A stretch of 6,116 bases of DNA, taken from positions 96,360 through 102,475 of the forward strand of contig DDHX01000064.1 of the NCBI GenBank assembly GCA_002338255.1. Reading direction: 5' to 3'. Source of the stretch: Ruminococcaceae bacterium UBA1865. GTDB taxonomy: Bacteria; Bacillota; Clostridia; Oscillospirales; Acutalibacteraceae. Position 1 is the first letter of the stretch. The number at the start of each line of letters is the position of its first letter. Under the pieces are notes generated by a model that did no database searches, was not told the origin of the DNA, and was given only the letters and a program-made list of their open reading frames with translations. Position numbers and translations under genes: made by a program. Positions 1 through 5,176 of the stretch are shown here, piece by piece.

Positions 1-1
1 C

Positions 2-223
2 ACAAAAGGAATCGATTTTGTAATGACCGCCCTATTCACCGTTATCTTTGTGAATCAGTGGGAAGAGGATAAAAACCATATTCCTGCGCTGATTGGGCTG
101 GGCACTTCCGCTTTGTGCCTGATGGCGTTCGGACCGTCGGATTTCATTTTGCCCTCCATGGCGCTCATTGTTCTTGCTCTTACCTTTCTGAAAAAACCGA
201 TGGGGGAGGTCGAGAACGGATGA
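2..223 (+). CDS. azlC: AzlC family branched-chain amino acid exporter, large subunit (3' end only)
   Basis: Partial gene: the window opens inside it, and only the last 73 codons are visible, ending at TGA 221-223. AzlC is the larger membrane subunit of the two-component AzlCD exporter, which moves branched-chain amino acids and some analogues out of the cell. The fragment begins TKGIDFVMTALFTVIFVNQW, the conserved stretch that precedes the final membrane helices in this family. It is followed by a charged loop (EEDKNH) and two hydrophobic segments (about residues 30-46 and 50-64 of the fragment), then a short polar tail. The ATG at position 23 is an internal methionine, not a start. The stop codon overlaps the azlD start (ATGA), which suggests translational coupling. 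The identification rests on this C-terminal motif and on the AzlD partner next door. Confidence 0.88.
   Translation, partial: TKGIDFVMTALFTVIFVNQWEEDKNHIPALIGLGTSALCLMAFGPSDFILPSMALIVLALTFLKKPMGEVENG
204..210 (+). promoter_or_regulatory. Ribosome binding site for azlD
   Basis: GGGAGGT lies inside the last codons of azlC, 9 nt before the ATG at 220. It decides the azlD start. The upstream in-frame ATG at 115 would add 35 residues that merely read azlC in another frame, without family resemblance. Confidence 0.7.
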
Positions 224-546
224 CTTTAACAACAGGGCAATCTTTTATTATGGTTTTTTCGATTGCACTTACCACCGTGTTCACCCGCGCACTGCCGTTT
301 TTGGTGTTTCCTCAGAATAAGGAAACACCGAAGTACATACGCTACCTTGGCAGGGTGCTGCCTTGTGCAATCATTGGTATGCTGATTATCTATTGCGTAA
401 AAAATGTTTCAGCACCTTTTGGCGCACCGGAATTGATTTCTGTCGCAGTGGTCGTCCTGCTTCACAAGTGGAAGCACAGCACACTTTTAAGTATCGGCGG
501 CGGGACAGTTTTGTACATGCTCTTAATACAATTCATATTTATATAG
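220..546 (+). CDS. azlD: AzlD family branched-chain amino acid exporter, small subunit
   Basis: Encodes a 108-residue membrane protein, the usual AzlD size. It is the small partner of AzlC in export of branched-chain amino acids. Family features are TRALPFLVF at residues 22-30 and RYLGRVLPCAIIGMLIIYC at 41-59. There are four hydrophobic segments, roughly at residues 8-30, 46-61, 68-82 and 88-108. The start at 220 overlaps the azlC stop by ATGA and has a good ribosome binding site. No terminator-like structure follows, and the next gene begins 30 nt later, so the phosphoesterase gene may be read from the same message. No specific substrate can be read from the sequence. The family call is strong, while transport of branched-chain amino acids rather than another amino acid is inferred from the family. 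Confidence 0.9.
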   Translation: MTLTTGQSFIMVFSIALTTVFTRALPFLVFPQNKETPKYIRYLGRVLPCAIIGMLIIYCVKNVSAPFGAPELISVAVVVLLHKWKHSTLLSIGGGTVLYMLLIQFIFI

Positions 547-576
547 CGTCTGCCGGGTTTTTGTCAGGGAGGAAAC

Positions 577-1458
577 ATGGAGAAGAAAAGAAACAAAACA
601 TTCCTTCACAAATTTTTAGTCAAAGCTGCAGGGGTAGTTTCGGCTGCCTTTATCGAGAATCATTTGCTGCAAGTCTCAAATTATTCGATCGTGTCCGAAA
701 AAATTCCTACTGCCTTTCAGGATTTTAAAATTATGCAGCTTTCCGATTTGCATAGCAAACGCTTTGGACGCGACAATGTGCGGTTGATTCGGAAAATAGA
801 CGCGGTGCAGCCGGATTTACTTGTGATGACCGGGGATATGATCAGCCGTTCGGATTCCAATCATACTGTGTTCTTTCAGTTGGCGGGAACGCTTGCAAAA
901 AAGTATTTGTGTTATTATGTGATTGGAAATCACGAGCAGGATATGAAGCCTCATGAATTAAAACTGTTTTTGGCAAAGCTCACCGCGACAGGCATCCATG
1001 TGATGGAGAATGAGAACGTTGAGATTTGTAAAGAAGACCAAAAGATAAGTCTTTACGGCCTGTCGCTTCCCCTCAAATACTATAAGCAGTCAAAGCTATG
1101 GTCGGCGCCCGCCGCTCCGTTTGGCGAGCGGGAAATGGAACGGGCGATGGGTCAATATAACAGCGCACAGTATGGAATTCTGCTGACCCATAACCCGCTC
1201 TGCTTTGTCGATTACGCCCAATGGGGCGCTGATTTGACCCTTTGCGGCCATATCCACGGCGGGATGATTCGACTTCCGTTTGCAGGCGGACTGCTTTCCC
1301 CGGAACGGGAATTTTTTCCGAAGTACAGCGCCGGAATTTATGAGTATAGCGGCAAAAAAATGCTCGTAAGCCGCGGACTTGGCAGCGGAACGTTTGGAGT
1401 TCGAATTTTGAATTGCCCCGAGATTGTGGTGATTACGCTTGCCCATTCCCAGATGTAA
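577..1458 (+). CDS. Calcineurin-like metallophosphoesterase (YkuE/YkoQ/YaeI-type)
   Basis: Encodes 293 residues with the ordered motifs of a two-metal phosphoesterase: SDLH at 56-59 (Asp57 and His59), GD at 86-87, GNHE at 117-120, THNP at 204-207 and GHIHGG at 224-229. Together they should bind two divalent metals and hydrolyse phosphate esters. The C-terminal SRGLGSG (265-271) and the ending strand EIVVITL are also typical of this subgroup. The N-terminus is basic (MEKKRNK), then moderately hydrophobic up to about residue 31. This could be a weak membrane anchor or signal. No twin-arginine pair is present, unlike Tat-exported YkuE. The site AGGGAGG at 566-572 is only 4 nt from the ATG, but no other nearby start fits. 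Some relatives act on lipid or cell-wall precursors (YaeI, YkuE), but no substrate can be assigned here. All metal-binding motifs are intact. Confidence 0.9.
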   Translation: MEKKRNKTFLHKFLVKAAGVVSAAFIENHLLQVSNYSIVSEKIPTAFQDFKIMQLSDLHSKRFGRDNVRLIRKIDAVQPDLLVMTGDMISRSDSNHTVFFQLAGTLAKKYLCYYVIGNHEQDMKPHELKLFLAKLTATGIHVMENENVEICKEDQKISLYGLSLPLKYYKQSKLWSAPAAPFGEREMERAMGQYNSAQYGILLTHNPLCFVDYAQWGADLTLCGHIHGGMIRLPFAGGLLSPEREFFPKYSAGIYEYSGKKMLVSRGLGSGTFGVRILNCPEIVVITLAHSQM

Positions 1459-1562
1459 CCTGGAAGAACCGAAATATGAAATGCAAATGCACATGGACGA
1501 TAAAGCCGCAATACGGAGGATATACGCGCATTTTATATCATTCTCCGATTTGCCTGTACCCT

Positions 1563-1570
1563 AAGAAAGG
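1563..1570 (+). promoter_or_regulatory. Ribosome binding site for mutS2
   Basis: AAGAAAGG lies 9 nt before the ATG at 1580. The second in-frame ATG at 1586 would be 15 nt away, so 1580 is the preferred start. The match to AGGAGG is weaker than for the other genes here, which may mean modest translation. Confidence 0.55.
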
Positions 1571-1579
1571 ATATTATTT

Positions 1580-3961
1580 ATGTTTATGGAAGAAAATAAA
1601 AAACATTATCGAGCCCTTGAGCTTGACAAAATATTGAAGCTGCTTGCCGCTGAGACCGCCTGTGACGACGCGGCCGAGCTTGCACTGCAGCTTACTCCCT
1701 CCACTTCGCTGACCGAGGTACAGCGGATTCTGACGGATACCGATGAAGCGCACACGCTCCTTGCACGTTTTGGCGCACCGTCTTTTGGCGGTTTGAAAAA
1801 CGTTACCAACTCGCTTCGCCGCGCCGAGGCAGGCGGAACGCTTAATATGGCTGAGCTTTTGCGGATTGCCGGCGTGCTGCGCACCTTGCGCGGTATTGTT
1901 GAGTGGCGCGCGAAAAGCGCGGGCGTGCAAAGCTGCCTCGATTGGCGCTTTGATTCGCTGATGCCGAATAAATACTTGGAAGACCGGATTTACAACGCGA
2001 TTCTTTCCGAAGAGGAAATGGCGGACAGCGCTTCACCACAGCTCGCCGCTATCCGGCGTAAAATCCGCTCCGCATCTTCCCGTGTGCGGGAACAGCTTGA
2101 CAAAATGATTCATTCCTCGGTTTATCAAAAATATTTGCAGGACCCCATTGTTACGCTGCGCGGCGGTCGTTTCGTCGTACCTGTTAAAGCGGAGTGCAGG
2201 GGTGAAATTGCCGGTCTTGTGCATGACACATCTTCCAGCGGCGCGACTGTGTTTGTGGAGCCGATGGGAGTGGTCGAGGCCAATAATCAGGTTAAGGTGC
2301 TTCAATCGCAGGAGCAAGCTGAAATTGAACGGATTCTTGCAGAGCTTTCGGCTGAAACCGGCAACTTTTCCAGCGGTACCATCAGCGGATATAAGGCCGC
2401 AGTGGAACTGAATTTGATTTTTGCCAAGGCAAATATGGGTTATAAAATGAAAGCGAGCATGCCGATTGTCAATGATAAGCATAGAATATTGCTGAAAAAA
2501 GCGCGGCATCCGCTTATTCGTGCCGATCAGGTTGTGCCGACCGATATTGAACTCGGTATCCACTTTGATACGCTCGTTATTACCGGACCGAATACAGGAG
2601 GCAAAACGGTCTCGCTCAAAACCGTTGGTCTTTTAACACTGATGGCAATGTGCGGACTGTTGCTTCCGGTTTCCGAAAACAGTGAAATTTCCATATTTCA
2701 TAAAGTTTTAGCCGATGTTGGCGATGAACAGAGCATTGAACAGTCATTGTCCACCTTCTCGGCGCATATGACTAATATTATCAGAATTATTGAACAGGCG
2801 GATGAAAGCAGTTTGATTCTTCTGGATGAACTTGGCGCGGGAACCGACCCGGTTGAGGGCGCGGCACTCGCAATGGCAATTCTGGAAGCTCTGCGCGCAA
2901 AAGGCGCCAGAATTGCCGCCACAACGCATTATGCCGAATTAAAGGCCTATGCCTTACAGACGGAAGGGGTAGAGAATGCGTGCTGTGAATTTGATGTTAC
3001 GACTTTGCGCCCGACTTACCGCCTGTTAATCGGCGTGCCGGGGCGTTCCAATGCGTTTGCGATTTCTTTGCGCTTGGGTTTGGACAGCACTGTTGTTGAA
3101 CGCGCAAAGGAGCTTGTTTCCAGCGAAAACACACGCTTTGAGGATGTTGTGCAAAGTCTTGAGAACAGCCGCCAAAGTTTGGAGGCAGAGCGCACCGGTG
3201 CTGAACAGGCCCATGTTGAAGCCGCGCGCGCCCAAAAGGACGCACAGGCGATTCGTGACAGTATACAGGCCGAAGCCGACAAGGAGATTGAAAAGGCGCG
3301 CCACCAGGCGGCTGAGTTGGTCGCACGCACGCGCGGCCAGATTGACGCTCTTTTAAATGAGATGGATGAATTGAAAAGGCAGCATAACAAGACACTTTCT
3401 GCCGAACAAAAAGCAAAACTGAAAGCCGGTTTACGTTCTCTGGAGGAAACCGCCGACCCCATTCATCAAAAAGAGGAGCAGGGTGAGTATGTGCTGCCGC
3501 GGCCGCTTAAAGTCGGTGACACGGTTTTACTCTATGATATTGATAAAAAAGCCACCGTGCTGCAACTGCCGGAAGGCAGCGGCAAAAATGTGTTGGTTCA
3601 GGCAGGAATCATCCAAACACGCGTACCGCTTTCCAACCTGCGTTTGATACAGGAAAAGCCGGTCAAAGCACCCCGCCGCACCGTCACTCGAAACGTGACC
3701 GGCAGGGCGCAGGCAAAGGTTGTCACGGAGCTTGACCTGCGCGGGCAAATGGCCGACGAGGCCATCATGAACGTCGACCAGTTTATCGACTCGGCGCTGC
3801 TCAGCGGGATTGAGCAGCTTACCATTATTCACGGCAAAGGCACGGGCGCGCTGCGTGCCGCAGTACAGCAGCATCTGAAGCGCCACCCGAGCGTCAAAAG
3901 TTACCGTCTGGGTGTTTACGGCGAGGGCGAATCAGGCGTAACAGTTGTAGAATTAAAATAA
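1580..3961 (+). CDS. mutS2: Endonuclease MutS2 / RqcU (MutS-family ATPase with Smr domain)
   Basis: Encodes 793 residues, the full length usual for MutS2. The mismatch-recognition and connector domains of MutS1 are absent. Residues 1 to about 320 form the core/lever region. The ABC-type ATPase follows with Walker A GPNTGGKT (336-343), signature STFSAHM (391-397), Walker B LILLDE (412-417) and TTH switch (448-450). A Glu/Ala/Gln/Lys-rich coiled coil spans about 515-620, then a small KOW-like beta domain at about 641-690. A C-terminal Smr domain (about 716-793) carries LDLRG (718-722) and HGKGTG (751-756). MutS2 proteins dimerise through the ATPase. They are reported to restrain or modulate recombination (Helicobacter, Thermus, Bacillus). 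In Bacillus the protein, also called RqcU, splits collided ribosomes. Which role dominates here cannot be read from sequence. No promoter is evident upstream, and the YpmS-like gene follows after 38 nt. An alternative start at 1586 would remove only two residues. Confidence 0.96.
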   Translation: MFMEENKKHYRALELDKILKLLAAETACDDAAELALQLTPSTSLTEVQRILTDTDEAHTLLARFGAPSFGGLKNVTNSLRRAEAGGTLNMAELLRIAGVLRTLRGIVEWRAKSAGVQSCLDWRFDSLMPNKYLEDRIYNAILSEEEMADSASPQLAAIRRKIRSASSRVREQLDKMIHSSVYQKYLQDPIVTLRGGRFVVPVKAECRGEIAGLVHDTSSSGATVFVEPMGVVEANNQVKVLQSQEQAEIERILAELSAETGNFSSGTISGYKAAVELNLIFAKANMGYKMKASMPIVNDKHRILLKKARHPLIRADQVVPTDIELGIHFDTLVITGPNTGGKTVSLKTVGLLTLMAMCGLLLPVSENSEISIFHKVLADVGDEQSIEQSLSTFSAHMTNIIRIIEQADESSLILLDELGAGTDPVEGAALAMAILEALRAKGARIAATTHYAELKAYALQTEGVENACCEFDVTTLRPTYRLLIGVPGRSNAFAISLRLGLDSTVVERAKELVSSENTRFEDVVQSLENSRQSLEAERTGAEQAHVEAARAQKDAQAIRDSIQAEADKEIEKARHQAAELVARTRGQIDALLNEMDELKRQHNKTLSAEQKAKLKAGLRSLEETADPIHQKEEQGEYVLPRPLKVGDTVLLYDIDKKATVLQLPEGSGKNVLVQAGIIQTRVPLSNLRLIQEKPVKAPRRTVTRNVTGRAQAKVVTELDLRGQMADEAIMNVDQFIDSALLSGIEQLTIIHGKGTGALRAAVQQHLKRHPSVKSYRLGVYGEGESGVTVVELK

Positions 3962-3980
3962 GCAGAGCGCAGTCAAAAGC

Positions 3981-3990
3981 AGAAGGAGGA
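3981..3990 (+). promoter_or_regulatory. Ribosome binding site that places the YpmS-like start at 4000
   Basis: AGAAGGAGGA directly abuts an in-frame ATG at 3991, which is too close for initiation. The next in-frame ATG at 4000 sits about 10 nt from the AGGAGG core and is the likely start. Confidence 0.75.
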
Positions 3991-3999
3991 ATGATTTCT

Positions 4000-4677
4000 A
4001 TGAAACAGGCAGCCCAAAAGCGCGGTAAAAAACCGCTGATTTTTATTGTATCCTTTGTGGTTTTATTGCTGATGATCATAGGAATTCTGTTTGCCTTAAT
4101 ACTGAACGATCCGAATCAACCCATTGCCACGGGTGCAAAGACGGACACAGGGGTCGCAAAGCTTGTCAAGGCTGCTGTTACAGGGGCACCCGCACAGCTT
4201 TCCTCCGAAGAGATGAATGCGATTTTAGCGGCGAAGCTTGCAAAAGGAACACAAACAAAGATAAAAGGCGTGCGTTTTACCATCAACGGTGACAATACAG
4301 TCGACGCATATGTGCCGGTGGACTACAAAGGAATACGGTTCGGGGTAAGCGCTAATTTGACGGTTGCTCCCGCTGCGGAAAAACAGATCAGCGCAACGGT
4401 AAATTCGATCAAGATAGGCCGTCTGCCTGTTAATCCCGCGTGGGTGCTCTCCTACGGCAAAACAGTATTTCCCAAAGAAGTCGGTGTGGACGGCAATGTT
4501 TTGCACGTAAATGCAGACCTGTTAAATACCTACGTTTTAGAAAATATGGTCGGGGCAGACATCAGCAGCCTTACGGTTGCCAATCAAAACTTTGTGGTGG
4601 GCGTTTCCGGTAATATTGACAAATTAAAAATTTATATTGAGCAGAATTTAAAGTCGTACATCGGATTATTAAGCTGA
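4000..4677 (+). CDS. Membrane-anchored protein resembling the YpmS/DUF2140 family
   Basis: Encodes 225 residues of unknown function. A basic N-terminus (MKQAAQKRGKKP) is followed by one strong hydrophobic helix at about residues 13-35, and the rest should lie outside the cell. Lys/Arg before the helix supports this N-in orientation, and no lipobox cysteine is seen. The exterior part has SSEEMNAILAAKL at 68-80, a block of short beta-prone stretches, and IGRLPVNPAWVL at 139-150. It ends in a basic helix, IDKLKIYIEQNLKSY. This layout (anchor, short helix, beta strands, then a conserved 'hKIGpLPVP.hhL'-like segment) recalls Bacillus YpmS (DUF2140). I judge the match from memory, so treat the family as probable only. 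The gene follows mutS2 by 38 nt with a strong ribosome binding site and is probably co-transcribed with it. A terminator-like hairpin follows. An alternative start at 3991 would add MIS. Confidence 0.8.
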   Translation: MKQAAQKRGKKPLIFIVSFVVLLLMIIGILFALILNDPNQPIATGAKTDTGVAKLVKAAVTGAPAQLSSEEMNAILAAKLAKGTQTKIKGVRFTINGDNTVDAYVPVDYKGIRFGVSANLTVAPAAEKQISATVNSIKIGRLPVNPAWVLSYGKTVFPKEVGVDGNVLHVNADLLNTYVLENMVGADISSLTVANQNFVVGVSGNIDKLKIYIEQNLKSYIGLLS

Positions 4678-4690
4678 TTTTATGGGGAAG

Positions 4691-4742
4691 AAATGCGGCG
4701 TGAAAAATGGGTTTTACCTATTGACAAGCGCCGCGTTTTATT
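4691..4742 (+). terminator. Terminator-like two-tier hairpin after the mutS2 unit, overlapping the ylxM promoter
   Basis: Bases 4691-4701 can pair with 4728-4738. The core is GCGGCG against CGCCGC, with A-T pairs outside and G-T wobbles at either end of the core. Inside that arm, 4706-4712 can pair with 4716-4722 around a three-T loop. The 3' arm runs into TTTTATT at 4736-4742. This is the only terminator-like structure seen between the YpmS-like gene and ylxM. The T-tract is short and interrupted by an A, so its strength is uncertain. The descending arm contains the -35 box and spacer of the next promoter. The pairing was worked out by eye, without a folding energy. Confidence 0.45.
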
Positions 4743-4749
4743 GTATAAT
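4721..4749 (+). promoter_or_regulatory. Consensus sigma-A promoter for ylxM-ffh
   Basis: TTGACA at 4721-4726 and TATAAT at 4744-4749 are separated by exactly 17 bp, a perfect match to the housekeeping consensus. Transcription should start near 4756-4757, giving a leader of about 42 nt before the ylxM GTG. Such a strong promoter fits an essential secretion gene and shows that ylxM-ffh starts its own transcript, separate from mutS2. Confidence 0.9.
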
Positions 4750-4756
4750 TCATAAC

Positions 4757-4777
4757 TGTAAAGCGAATTACTTTACA
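4757..4777 (+). repeat. 7-bp perfect inverted repeat at the 5' end of the ylxM leader
   Basis: TGTAAAG (4757-4763) and CTTTACA (4771-4777) are perfect inverted copies with 7 nt between them. Outer AAC (4754-4756) and GTT (4779-4781) can add pairs past one unpaired C. The repeat begins at or next to the predicted transcription start. It could be an operator overlapping +1, or an RNA hairpin at the very 5' end that protects the message. It has only two G-C pairs and no T-tract, so it is not a terminator. It leaves the ylxM ribosome binding site free. Confidence 0.7.
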
Positions 4778-4785
4778 CGTTAGAT

Positions 4786-4792
4786 GGAGGGG
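4786..4792 (+). promoter_or_regulatory. Ribosome binding site that sets the GTG start of ylxM
   Basis: GGAGGGG lies 6 nt before GTG 4799. It overlaps the last base of the ATG at 4784, which has no ribosome binding site of its own, so the ATG is unlikely to be used. Confidence 0.75.
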
Positions 4793-4798
4793 TGTTTA

Positions 4799-5161
4799 GT
4801 GGCGAAAAATTTGGAAATATCGCTTTTGCTTGATTTTTACGGCGATATGCTCACCGATAAACAGCGCGAAGTAATCGAGTATTACTATAACGATGATTTA
4901 TCTCTCTCCGAAATAGCAGATAATCAGGGTATTACCCGTCAGGGTGTGCGCGATTCCATAAAGCGCGCCGAGTTCCAGCTTCTCGACATGGAGGAACGTT
5001 TGGGACTTGCCCGCCGTTTCCGTGAAATGATGGACGGTCTTGAGCAAATCAGCTCTGCCGCGGCTCAAATCAAGGATTATAACGACCATTTTATTTATTC
5101 CCATGAGCTTGAGGATAATGTCAAAGTCATCCTCGATCTTACACAAAAGCTCTGCGAATAA
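4799..5161 (+). CDS. ylxM: YlxM/p13 family helix-turn-helix protein (UPF0122), SRP-associated
   Basis: Encodes 120 residues starting at GTG, close to the usual 105-120 of the family. The N-terminus (MAKNLEISLLLDFYGDMLT) and the DDLSLSEIADNQGITRQGV segment at about residues 32-50 are characteristic. The latter is a sigma-70 region-4-like helix-turn-helix (DLSLSEIA, then a turn, then TRQGVRDSIKRAE). The C-terminal part is mostly helical and may form a coiled coil. YlxM is almost always encoded just before ffh in Firmicutes and Mollicutes. In Streptococcus it is reported to bind SRP components and modulate Ffh GTPase activity. Direct DNA binding is suggested by the fold but not established from this sequence. 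ffh follows after 15 nt, so the two are surely co-transcribed. Using ATG 4784 instead would add MEGCL, which is poorly supported. Confidence 0.93.
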   Translation: MAKNLEISLLLDFYGDMLTDKQREVIEYYYNDDLSLSEIADNQGITRQGVRDSIKRAEFQLLDMEERLGLARRFREMMDGLEQISSAAAQIKDYNDHFIYSHELEDNVKVILDLTQKLCE

Positions 5162-5170
5162 GAAGGAGGG
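5161..5170 (+). promoter_or_regulatory. Ribosome binding site for the TTG start of ffh
   Basis: AGAAGGAGGG begins at the last base of the ylxM stop codon and lies 6 nt before TTG 5177. The TTG at 5172 is out of frame with ffh. The first in-frame ATG is internal (residue 32), so the strong site and the conserved N-terminus AFEGLADKL fix the TTG start. Confidence 0.8.
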
Positions 5171-5176
5171 ATTGTA

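Noticed and set aside
511..539. TTGTAC-17-CATATT as a promoter for the phosphoesterase gene
   Set aside because: It matches only about 3 of 6 and 4 of 6 consensus bases and lies within azlD. Co-transcription with azlCD explains the gene equally well.
363..728. Open frame bridging azlD and the phosphoesterase gene
   Set aside because: It reads both genes out of frame and has no family resemblance.
1400..1500. Frameshifted extension of the phosphoesterase
   Set aside because: The protein ends at the expected terminal strand (EIVVITL) with a normal length, so no frameshift is needed.
1519..1539. GATATA / TATATC inverted repeat with 9-nt spacer in the 1459-1579 gap
   Set aside because: Only 6 bp, almost all A-T, no T-tract, and no associated promoter. 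It is within chance expectation.
1550..1577. Promoter-like TTGCCT-16-TATTAT before mutS2
   Set aside because: The -10 would sit on the ribosome binding site and 3 nt from the start codon, implying a leaderless message despite a leader-type ribosome binding site.
1413..1637. Open frame spanning the phosphoesterase end and mutS2 start
   Set aside because: It overlaps the coding starts and ends of both neighbours, has no ribosome binding site, and its residues look random (Cys, Trp and Tyr rich).
2033..2563. Long antisense open frame (176 codons) inside mutS2
   Set aside because: It lies wholly opposite a strongly conserved gene, shows no recognisable domain, and is expected from GC-biased codon use. 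The same applies to the other antisense frames in mutS2 (for example 2997-3462).
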